A stretch of DNA of 5,661 nucleotides from Cellvibrionaceae bacterium (GTDB lineage: Bacteria > Pseudomonadota > Gammaproteobacteria > Pseudomonadales > Cellvibrionaceae), in contig JAOXRV010000767.1 of assembly GCA_025800435.1 (NCBI GenBank), positions 1-5,661 on the forward strand. The letters are read 5' to 3'. Numbering within the stretch: position 1 is the stretch's first letter; each line of letters opens with the position of its first letter. A model generated the notes under the pieces. It saw only the letters and a list, made by a program, of their open reading frames with translations. It made no database searches and was not told the origin of the DNA. Below, one piece after another: positions 1-5,661 of this stretch. A program made the position numbers and the translations under genes.

Positions 1-1143
1 TTAAGCCAACAAATCCCGAGCAATAATCAGTTTCATAATTTCATTGGTGCCGGCGTAAATTTTCTGTACCCGGGCATCGGCGTAGGCTCGGGCTACCGGG
101 TATTCCCACATAAAGCCAAAACCACCGTGCAATTGCAGGCACTCGTCGATTACTTTGCACTGCAGCTCAGTGCTCATCAGCTTGAGTTTGGCCGCCGTGG
201 GTACGTCCAATTTGCCCTCGATATGCAGCTCCAGGCACTTGTCCACAAACACCTGGGCAGAGGCCAGCTCGGTTTCCATTTCTGCCAGTTTAAACTGAGT
301 GTTTTGGAAGGTCGCAATCGACTTGCCAAAGGCCTGGCGGTCTTTCACGTAATCGATAGTTTGACGCAGGATCGACTGAGCATTGGCGATGGCGTTAACG
401 CCGACAGACAAACGCTCCTGGGGCAGCTCTTGCATCAGGTAGATAAAGCCCATGCCCGCTTCGCCGAGAATATTGGTTTTGGGTACGCGCACATCCTGGA
501 AGAACAGCTCCGAGGTATCCTGGGCTTTCATGCCCAGTTTTTCCAGGTTGCTGCCTTTTTCAAAACCGGGAGTGCCGGCTTCTACTAGGATCAAGCTAGT
601 GCCGTGGGCGCCGGCATCGGGGTCGGTTTTGGCCACCACAATCACCAGGTCGGCGTGTTGGCCATTGGTGATAAAGGTTTTGGAGCCATTGATAATATAA
701 TCGTCGCCGTCGGCAATCGCGGTGGTTTTAATCGACTGCAAATCAGAGCCGGCACCGGGCTCGGTCATGGCAATGGCGGTGACGATGTCGCCGCTTACAC
801 ACTTGGGCAGATATTTTTGCTTGAGTTCTTCGCTGGCGTAATTGACGATATAGGGTACGCCAATATCCGAGTGCAAGCCCCAGCCGATGCCGGATAGGCC
901 GAGGCGGGAAACCTCTTCGTCGATAATAGCATTGTAGCGAAAATCTACCGCCACGCCGCCGTACTGCTCGGGGATGGTGGGGCCTAAAAAGCCTTGCTCG
1001 CCAGCTTTTTGCCACAGTGCGCGGTCTACTTGGCCGTCTTTTTCCCATTGGGCGTGATAAGGGGCGGCTTCGGTTTCTAAAAACTTGCGCACGCTCTCTC
1101 GAAATAACTCGTGTTCGGATTCGTAAACAGTTCTTGGGATCAT
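1..1143 (-). CDS. Long-chain-type acyl-CoA dehydrogenase (FAD-dependent)
   Basis: This enzyme catalyses the first beta-oxidation step in the cytoplasm: alpha,beta-dehydrogenation of acyl-CoA to trans-2-enoyl-CoA, with electrons passed through FAD to electron-transfer flavoprotein. Counting from the ATG at 1143 (380 aa, full family length), the N-terminal helical domain covers about 8-120. The FAD/substrate signature AMTEPGAGSDL sits at about 124-134, RQAFGK at 269-274, and QLHGGFGFMWEYP at 337-349. The base is probably Glu243 in LPQERL, as in mammalian long-chain (ACADL) and isovaleryl-CoA dehydrogenases; the medium/short-chain position in IYAGTNEI is Ala364. The whole protein resembles ACADL, so a long-chain substrate is likely but not proven. 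An in-frame GTG at 1155 would add four residues. I prefer the ATG because relatives, as I recall, begin MIPRT and GTGAG lies seven bases upstream as a ribosome site. It is the last visible gene of the operon; its stop is the window's first codon, so anything downstream is unseen. Confidence 0.95.
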   Translation of the reverse strand: MIPRTVYESEHELFRESVRKFLETEAAPYHAQWEKDGQVDRALWQKAGEQGFLGPTIPEQYGGVAVDFRYNAIIDEEVSRLGLSGIGWGLHSDIGVPYIVNYASEELKQKYLPKCVSGDIVTAIAMTEPGAGSDLQSIKTTAIADGDDYIINGSKTFITNGQHADLVIVVAKTDPDAGAHGTSLILVEAGTPGFEKGSNLEKLGMKAQDTSELFFQDVRVPKTNILGEAGMGFIYLMQELPQERLSVGVNAIANAQSILRQTIDYVKDRQAFGKSIATFQNTQFKLAEMETELASAQVFVDKCLELHIEGKLDVPTAAKLKLMSTELQCKVIDECLQLHGGFGFMWEYPVARAYADARVQKIYAGTNEIMKLIIARDLLA

Positions 1144-1199
1144 GGTAATACTCACAAAATAGTTGCTAGCAGCAGCCTGCCAAGGCTGCTGGTTTTAAT
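1144..1199 (-). other. Intercistronic gap with GC-rich hairpin
   Basis: This is the gap between the alpha-subunit stop and the acyl-CoA dehydrogenase start. It holds a perfect 9-bp inverted repeat, CAGCAGCCT at 1170-1178 and AGGCTGCTG at 1183-1191, with a four-base loop. In the operon's direction (minus) the stem is not followed by a U-run, so it does not look like an operon terminator. It could stabilise or process the mRNA between cistrons, or attenuate partially. On the plus strand the stem is followed by GTTTTAATT, which is terminator-like and could stop antisense transcription entering the alpha-subunit gene. The stem is seen directly; its role is inferred. Confidence 0.5.
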
Positions 1200-3338
1200 T
1201 TAAGCGTCTTTAAATTGCTCGCCTTTCTCGGCCATTTCTATCAAAAAAGCCGGTGGGCTAAAGCGCTCGCCGTACTGTTCGGCCAGTTGTTGGGCGCGCT
1301 TAACAAAGGTGCGCAAGCCAGTTTGGTTGATAAACTGCAAAATACCACCGGTCCAGGCGGGGTAGCCAATGCCCATGATAGAGCCGAGGTTGGCATCGCG
1401 TACGCTGGTCAGCACTTTTTCTTCGTAGCAGCGGGCGGTTTCAACTGCTTCGATATACAGCAGCCGATCTTTTATGTCTTGCAGTGGAATCTGGCCGTCT
1501 GCTTGATAAAACTGGTCCAGACCCGACCACAGCTTCTTTTTACCGCCTTCTGGGTAGTCGTAAAAACCGCCGCCGGTGGATTTGCCGGCGCGGTCTTGCT
1601 CCAGCATGGTGTCGGCAATGGCATCGGCGGGGTGCGGCTGGTAGCTTTTACCTTCGGCTTCCAGATCGGCGATGGTTTGCTTGCGCACCTTGGCGCCCAG
1701 GCTCAGGGTGACTTCATCCATGACCGCCAGTGGGCCAACGGGGTAGCCGGATAAGAAGGCGGCGTTTTCGATAGAGACCGGGCTAACACCTTCGCCGACC
1801 ATGGCCATGCCCTCTTGGGTAAAGGTGCCAAATACGCGCGAGGTGAAAAAGCCACGGCTGTCGTTGACCACGATGGGCACCTTGGCAATTTGCAGTACAT
1901 AGTCGTAGGCTCGCGCCAGGGTTTCGTCATTGGTTTGCTCGCCGCAGATAATTTCTACCAGCGGCATCTTATCGACCGGCGAGAAGAAGTGCAGGCCAAT
2001 AAACTGCTCGGGGCGCTCGGAAGCTTCGGCCAGGCCAGTAATCGGCAGGGTTGAGGTGTTGGAGGCGAATACCGCATCGCTGGGGATCTGGGCTTCGGCT
2101 TCTTTGGTAACTGTGGCTTTAAGGCCGCGGTCTTCAAATACCGCTTCGATAATCAAGTCGCAACCTTGTAGCTCGGCGGCATCGGCGGTGGGCTTAATCA
2201 GGCCGAGGATGCCATCGCGCTTTTCTTCGCTCATGCGGCCACGGCCAACTTTTTTATTCAGCAGGCCCTCGGAGTAGGCCTTGCCTTTTTCGGCATTTTC
2301 AAGGCTGACATCTTTCAGTACAACTTCGATACCCTTAATGGCAGATGAGTAGGCGATGCCTGCGCCCATCATGCCGGCGCCGAGTATTCCTAGCTTTTTA
2401 ACTGGCTTTTGCTCGTAGCCGTCGGGGCGGCCGCGGCCGGCTTTAATTTCATTGAGCTGGAACCAGAAGGTGCCAATCATATTCTTGCTCACCTGGCCGG
2501 TGGTCAAGGTAGTGAAGTAGCGGCTTTCAATTCGGGTGGCGGTTTCAAAGTCTACCTGCAGGCCCTCAACCATCACACACAGAATCGCTTCCGGCGCGGG
2601 CATCACGCCTTTGGTCTGGTTTTTCAGCATGGCCGGGGCTATCGGCAGCATTTGCGCCGTCGCCGGGTGCGAAGGTTTGCCGCCGGGTACCTTATAGCCT
2701 TTAACATCGTAGGGCTGCCGGCTCTCGGGGTTGGCTTCGATAAAGGCTTTGGCCTTTGCCAACATGTCTTCTGCGCTGTCGGCAGTGTCGTGTACCAGGC
2801 CCAGCTTGTGCGCTTTGTCGGTATTAAATTGTTTGCCCTCTAGCAAGAACGGCATGGCGCCCTGCAGGCCGAGTAGGCGAGTCATGCGGATAACACCGCC
2901 GCCGCCGGGCAACAGCCCCAGGGTGACCTCGGGCAGGCCCATCATCACGCCTTTGTTGAGCGCGATGCGGTGGTGGGCAGACAGGGCAATTTCCCAGCCG
3001 CCGCCCATGGCCGCGCCATTGATGCAGGCAACGATTGGTTTGCCGGTGGTCTCTAAAGTGCGCATGGCTTTTTTCAGTTTTTCAACCTCGTCAAAAAACT
3101 GTTGGGCATCGTCGGGGCCAACCTTAATCAGGCTGTTGAGGTCACCACCGGCAAAAAAAGTTTTCTTGGCCGAGCGAATGATCACGCCCTTCCAGTTGTC
3201 GTCGGCTTCTAACTGCTGGATAAAGTCAAAAAAGTCGCGCTGGAAGGCGGCATCCATGACATTGGCAGAACCGTCCTGGCGGTCGAGGATCATGTGGACA
3301 ATATTGTCACTGTCTTTTTCAAATTTTACTGAGCTCAT
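1200..3338 (-). CDS. fadB: Fused enoyl-CoA hydratase / 3-hydroxyacyl-CoA dehydrogenase (beta-oxidation multifunctional alpha subunit)
   Basis: This bifunctional enzyme hydrates trans-2-enoyl-CoA and then oxidises the L-3-hydroxyacyl-CoA with NAD+. It probably works in a complex with the adjacent thiolase. At 712 aa it matches FadB/FadJ length. The N-terminal crotonase domain (about 1-200) shows oxyanion-hole segments FFAGGDL (61-67) and GAAMGGGW (108-115), with the two catalytic glutamates Glu116 (GGGWE) and Glu137 (GLPEV). The NAD-binding domain starts near 313 with the Rossmann loop GAGMMG (320-325). Dehydrogenase residues are Ser429 (SNTST), His450 (GLHFFSPVDKMPLVE) and Glu462. The position of the usual conserved Asn is Ser500 in GFFTSR. 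C-terminal 3HCDH domains follow from about 495, with GGGFYDYP at 588-595. The ATG at 3338 has GAGAG eight bases upstream. It begins 30 bases after the thiolase stop, so co-transcription is very likely. The sequence and thiolase-first order recall mycobacterial FadB (Rv0860) more than E. coli FadB; fadJ would be an alternative name. Confidence 0.95.
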   Translation of the reverse strand: MSSVKFEKDSDNIVHMILDRQDGSANVMDAAFQRDFFDFIQQLEADDNWKGVIIRSAKKTFFAGGDLNSLIKVGPDDAQQFFDEVEKLKKAMRTLETTGKPIVACINGAAMGGGWEIALSAHHRIALNKGVMMGLPEVTLGLLPGGGGVIRMTRLLGLQGAMPFLLEGKQFNTDKAHKLGLVHDTADSAEDMLAKAKAFIEANPESRQPYDVKGYKVPGGKPSHPATAQMLPIAPAMLKNQTKGVMPAPEAILCVMVEGLQVDFETATRIESRYFTTLTTGQVSKNMIGTFWFQLNEIKAGRGRPDGYEQKPVKKLGILGAGMMGAGIAYSSAIKGIEVVLKDVSLENAEKGKAYSEGLLNKKVGRGRMSEEKRDGILGLIKPTADAAELQGCDLIIEAVFEDRGLKATVTKEAEAQIPSDAVFASNTSTLPITGLAEASERPEQFIGLHFFSPVDKMPLVEIICGEQTNDETLARAYDYVLQIAKVPIVVNDSRGFFTSRVFGTFTQEGMAMVGEGVSPVSIENAAFLSGYPVGPLAVMDEVTLSLGAKVRKQTIADLEAEGKSYQPHPADAIADTMLEQDRAGKSTGGGFYDYPEGGKKKLWSGLDQFYQADGQIPLQDIKDRLLYIEAVETARCYEEKVLTSVRDANLGSIMGIGYPAWTGGILQFINQTGLRTFVKRAQQLAEQYGERFSPPAFLIEMAEKGEQFKDA

Positions 3339-3346
3339 AATATTTT

Positions 3347-3351
3347 CTCTC
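3347..3351 (-). promoter_or_regulatory. Ribosome binding site of the multifunctional alpha subunit
   Basis: GAGAG on the minus strand sits eight bases before the ATG at 3338, inside the 30-base gap after the thiolase stop. It supports this start. The short gap, with no promoter-like or terminator-like structure, supports one transcript for both genes. Confidence 0.6.
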
Positions 3352-3368
3352 GTATCCCTTGGTCCGCG

Positions 3369-4574
3369 TTACACGCGCTCGATAATGGTGGCGATACCCA
3401 TGCCGCCGCCCACACACAAACAGGCCAGGCCGCGTTTGAGGTCGCGGGCTTCCAGTTCATCGAGCAGGGTGCCCAGAATCATGGCGCCGGTGGCGCCGAG
3501 TGGGTGGCCCATGGCAATGGCGCCACCGTTAACATTGACGATGCTTTGATCCAGCTCTAAGTCTTTAATCAGACGCAGGGCGACCGAGGCAAAGGCTTCA
3601 TTAATTTCAACCAAGTCCAAATCGCTGGCTTCTAGGCCGGCAATCTTCAGGGCTTTTTTGGCGGCGGGGCCGGGGCCGGTCAGCATAATGGTGGGGTCGG
3701 TGCCCACCACCGCGGTGGCGGTGATCTTGGCGCGGGGCTTGATGCCGTATTTATCGGCCATCGCCTGGTTGCCGATCAGTATGGCGGCGGCGCCATCGAC
3801 GATACCGGAGGAGTTACCGGGGCCGTGAACGTGATTGATCTGTTCAATGTCGTGGTATTTTTCTCGGGCAACGCCGTCAAAACCCATATCGCCAATGGCC
3901 TGGAAAGAAGGGTTTAATGCGGCCAGGGTCTCGACGCTGGTTTCGGGGCGAATAAATTCATCGCGGTCTAAAATAGTCAGGCCGTTGGCGTCTTTCACCG
4001 GCACGATAGATTTATCAAAGGCTCCGCGCTCCCAGGCGGCGGCGGCTTTTTTGTGCGAGCTGGCGGCAAAGCTGTCAACATCGCTGCGGCTATAGCCGTC
4101 GATGGTGGCGATCAGGTCGGCGCCAATGCCCTGGGGCATAAAGCCGGTATCCATATTGGTCTGGGGGTCCATGGCCCAGGCGCCGCCATCGCTGCCCATG
4201 GGCACCCGCGACATGGATTCAACGCCGCCTGCCACTACCAGCTGCTCAAAGCCGGAGCGAACCTTTTGCGCGGCCATATTGACAGCTTCTAGGCCCGAGG
4301 CGCAGAAACGGTTGAGGGTGACGCCGGCCACGTCGTCGTCCCAACCGGCGGCCAGGGCCGCGGTTTTGGCAATATCGGAACCCTGGTCGCCCACAGCGGA
4401 GACACAGCCCATGACAATATCGTCGACATCTTTGCTATCAAAACCATTGCGCTCTTGCAGCGCTTGCAGCAGTTGTACCAGCAGGGTGATGGGTTTGGTT
4501 TCGTGTAGGCTGCCACTCGCCTTGCCTCGGCCGCGAGGGGTGCGAACAGCGTCGAATATCAGCGCGTCGTTCAT
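3369..4574 (-). CDS. fadA: 3-ketoacyl-CoA thiolase / acetyl-CoA C-acyltransferase (beta subunit)
   Basis: This enzyme performs the last step of beta-oxidation, thiolytic cleavage of 3-ketoacyl-CoA to acetyl-CoA and a shortened acyl-CoA. At 401 aa it has normal thiolase length. The N-terminal domain (about 4-262) carries the nucleophile Cys91 in NRFCASGLEAV and the segment GNSSGIVDGAAA (253-264). The C-terminal domain (about 271-400) shows NEAFA (325-329), His357 in GGAIAMGHPLGATGA, and the second active-site Cys387 in CVGGGMG. All catalytic residues are present. The ATG at 4574 has only a weak AGAG ribosome site nine bases upstream. It is the first gene of the three-enzyme operon and lies directly before the fused alpha subunit. 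That location argues for a degradative thiolase in a trifunctional complex rather than a biosynthetic acetoacetyl-CoA thiolase. It resembles, from memory, the mycobacterial FadA (Rv0859) group; an acetyl-CoA acetyltransferase annotation is also possible. Confidence 0.93.
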   Translation of the reverse strand: MNDALIFDAVRTPRGRGKASGSLHETKPITLLVQLLQALQERNGFDSKDVDDIVMGCVSAVGDQGSDIAKTAALAAGWDDDVAGVTLNRFCASGLEAVNMAAQKVRSGFEQLVVAGGVESMSRVPMGSDGGAWAMDPQTNMDTGFMPQGIGADLIATIDGYSRSDVDSFAASSHKKAAAAWERGAFDKSIVPVKDANGLTILDRDEFIRPETSVETLAALNPSFQAIGDMGFDGVAREKYHDIEQINHVHGPGNSSGIVDGAAAILIGNQAMADKYGIKPRAKITATAVVGTDPTIMLTGPGPAAKKALKIAGLEASDLDLVEINEAFASVALRLIKDLELDQSIVNVNGGAIAMGHPLGATGAMILGTLLDELEARDLKRGLACLCVGGGMGIATIIERV

Positions 4575-4623
4575 GAGCTTATTCTCTATTTTAATAATAA
4601 CTTGAAGAATCGGATTTATTAGG

Positions 4624-4640
4624 CAGTGGTGTTAACACTG
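4624..4640. repeat. Inverted repeat centred on GTGTTAACAC
   Basis: A perfect 10-bp palindrome, GTGTTAACAC, occupies 4629-4638. It lies within a wider interrupted repeat with arms CAGTG (4624-4628) and CACTG (4636-4640). It sits about 50-65 bases before the thiolase ATG, a typical place for an operator near a promoter. No known regulator motif is recognised with confidence, and such a short palindrome could arise by chance. Confidence 0.3.
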
Positions 4641-4740
4641 AAACTGGTTCAGCGGCCGCCTTGATGACAGCTTAGGGGATTGGGCTGCTCACACAATGAC
4701 CAAACTTTTCAAGCGGCTGGGAGAAAATGTCAGCAAGTTT

Positions 4741-4756
4741 TAAAACATACGTTTGA
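4741..4756. promoter_or_regulatory. PsrA-like inverted repeat (candidate fatty-acid operator)
   Basis: The sequence TAAAAC-ATAC-GTTTGA has 6-base arms that match at five of six positions around a 4-base spacer. It resembles the Pseudomonas PsrA operator form (G/C)AAAC-N2-4-GTTT(G/C). PsrA is a TetR-type fatty-acid-responsive repressor of beta-oxidation genes, and control of fadAB-type operons by it is established in gammaproteobacteria. The site abuts the regulator stop codon and lies about 170 bases before the thiolase start. It overlaps a perfect palindrome, GTTTTAAAAC, at 4737-4746. One arm deviates from the consensus, so this is a candidate only. Confidence 0.35.
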
Positions 4757-4757
4757 T

Positions 4758-5661
4758 TTAGCGGCAGGAATCGCGGTAGGCACCGGGGGTCATGCCCGTC
4801 CATTTTTTAAAAGCGCGGTTAAATGCACTGGGCTCAGAAAAGCCCATGATGGCGGCGATATCGTTAATGGGGGTGTTGAGCCGCGCCAGGTGATAGATGG
4901 CGGTATCGCGCCGTACTGAGTCTTTGATTTCCTGGTAGGCGTTGCCTTCTTCTTTGAGGCGCCGACGCAGGGTTTGGGTGGTCATGTGTAGGCGGTCGGC
5001 CACTACTTCAAAGGGCAGGTTTTCGACGCAGTCACTGGATTGCAGCATAGCGCGAATGCGCGCAGTTAAGCTGTTGTCGCTTTTATAGTGGGTAAGTAGA
5101 CACTCGGGGGCACTGGCCAGAAACTCGGTCAGGGATTGGGGGTCCTGGGCAACCGGGCGTTCTAAAAAACGACGGCTGAAAACTACGCTGTTTTCGGGCT
5201 GGTTATAGTAGTTGCGGCAGGCGAACATATCTTGAATATCGTCCGCATAACTGGGCTCGGGAAAGGCAAAGTTTATCCGCTCTAGCAGAATCGGTCGGTC
5301 GATCATCCAGCTGGTCCAGCGGATCCAGATCACCAGCATGGAGACAATAAAATAAACCGGGTCGAGCTTGTGCGGGTTGCTGTAGCCAATGGTCAAGGTG
5401 GCCTCTTCGCCCTGCTCGCTCAAGCTAAAGTTCATGTCATCGGTACAGACCCGGCTGTGGCGAATACTGCGCAGCAGTACCCGACGCAAGTTGGGGCAGG
5501 TGATGGTGGCGTGACACTGCATGGCAAAGTAACCCCGGCGCAGTGGGCGGGATAGAAAACCCGAGGCTTCATCGTCCATCTGCTCCCACACCGCTCGCAG
5601 CAGGCTGGCAAAGCCGTCTTTGCCGAGGCGTGGGGCCGCATTGGGCAGGGCGGTCAGAGAT
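4758..5661 (-). CDS. AraC/XylS-family transcriptional regulator, OruR/ArgR-like, 5'-partial
   Basis: This is a DNA-binding transcription factor. The reading frame stays open to the right edge, so the start is outside the window. About 300 residues are visible, against roughly 330-345 usual for this group, so some 30-45 are missing. A GTG at 5591 is internal: the upstream codons continue sensibly (LLRAVWEQMDDEA). The N-terminal part fits the arabinose-binding-like ligand domain (PF12625 type) seen in AraC regulators of amino acid and lipid catabolism. The C-terminal AraC domain has a first helix-turn-helix at about 4944-5018 (VVADRLHMTTQTLRRRLKEEG). The second is at 4773-4874 (INDIAAIMGFSEPSAFNRAF), ending in the family hallmark WTGMTPGAYR. 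It lies 183 bases upstream of the beta-oxidation operon on the same strand. A role as local activator of that operon is inferred from position; the ligand is unknown. Confidence 0.9.
   Translation of the reverse strand, partial: SLTALPNAAPRLGKDGFASLLRAVWEQMDDEASGFLSRPLRRGYFAMQCHATITCPNLRRVLLRSIRHSRVCTDDMNFSLSEQGEEATLTIGYSNPHKLDPVYFIVSMLVIWIRWTSWMIDRPILLERINFAFPEPSYADDIQDMFACRNYYNQPENSVVFSRRFLERPVAQDPQSLTEFLASAPECLLTHYKSDNSLTARIRAMLQSSDCVENLPFEVVADRLHMTTQTLRRRLKEEGNAYQEIKDSVRRDTAIYHLARLNTPINDIAAIMGFSEPSAFNRAFKKWTGMTPGAYRDSCR

Larger units (their letters stand above)
4575..4757 (-). promoter_or_regulatory. Intergenic control region upstream of the thiolase operon
   Basis: These 183 bases separate the regulator stop from the thiolase start and are the only sizeable non-coding stretch in the window. 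They must hold the operon promoter unless it is read through from the regulator gene. The thiolase-proximal 50 bases are AT-rich. I see fragments resembling sigma-70 boxes, for example CTGACA (4728-4733) and TATTAT (4594-4599), but no pair with good spacing, so no promoter is called. No intrinsic terminator follows the regulator gene, so read-through is possible. Two palindromic elements are listed separately. Confidence 0.5.

Noticed and set aside
127..588. Plus-strand open frame of 153 codons antisense to the acyl-CoA dehydrogenase
   Set aside because: It is fully contained in a well-supported gene on the other strand, and its protein resembles no family I know.
1153..1155. GTG start for the acyl-CoA dehydrogenase
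   Set aside because: It has no ribosome site before it. The ATG four codons downstream has GTGAG at good spacing and gives the MIPRT beginning expected for this group.
2731..3549. Long plus-strand open frame of 272 codons
   Set aside because: It lies antisense across the alpha-subunit and thiolase genes, whose catalytic motifs are all intact. Its protein is low-complexity (rich in Ser, Pro, Arg) with no recognisable domain, as expected of an antisense shadow in a GC-rich gene.
4588..4616. Sigma-70 promoter with TAAAAT (4588-4593) as -10 box
   Set aside because: No acceptable -35 box occurs at 16-18 bases, and the transcript would start only a few bases before the ATG, leaving no room for the ribosome site.
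4643..4659. AACTGGT followed by a GC-rich stretch, resembling half of an E. coli FadR operator
   Set aside because: Only the left half matches the FadR consensus; the right half (GACC..GTT) is absent.
5589..5591. GTG as the start of the AraC-type regulator
   Set aside because: The frame is open upstream to the window edge with plausible protein sequence. Starting here would cut into the N-terminal ligand domain, so the gene is better treated as truncated by the window.

Overview
The window carries one strand-uniform block of four minus-strand genes, read from the right edge to the left. It starts with a 5'-truncated AraC/XylS-family regulator with an OruR/ArgR-like layout. A 183-base gap follows, then a tightly packed fatty-acid beta-oxidation operon: thiolase (fadA-like), fused enoyl-CoA hydratase/3-hydroxyacyl-CoA dehydrogenase (fadB-like), and a long-chain-type acyl-CoA dehydrogenase whose stop codon is the first three bases of the window. 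The sequence is moderately GC-rich. Protein character and the regulator type suggest a gammaproteobacterium, perhaps a marine Cellvibrionales/Spongiibacteraceae- or Pseudomonas-like organism. That placement is inference from general resemblance, not from a marker gene.

Layout: 4758-5661 regulator (beginning lies beyond the right edge); 4575-4757 intergenic region with a PsrA-like inverted repeat touching the regulator's stop codon and a second palindrome nearer the thiolase; 3369-4574 thiolase; 30-base gap; 1200-3338 multifunctional alpha subunit; 56-base gap holding a strong hairpin; 1-1143 acyl-CoA dehydrogenase. No gene is seen on the plus strand, and no RNA genes, mobile elements or CRISPR arrays were seen.

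Together the three enzymes cover a full turn of the beta-oxidation spiral. The acyl-CoA dehydrogenase makes the trans-2-enoyl-CoA, the alpha subunit hydrates and then oxidises it, and the thiolase cleaves off acetyl-CoA. The thiolase and alpha subunit probably form a trifunctional complex. By recalled sequence character and by gene order (thiolase first) they look closer to the mycobacterial FadA/FadB (Rv0859/Rv0860) pair than to E. coli fadBA. All key catalytic residues are visible except that the conserved dehydrogenase Asn is a Ser, apparently a subfamily trait. The regulator upstream on the same strand is a plausible local controller responding to an acyl or related ligand; this is inferred from position only.

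I found no previously undescribed system. The points worth a second look are the candidate operators in the 183-base gap, the intercistronic hairpin, and the subfamily traits of the enzymes.
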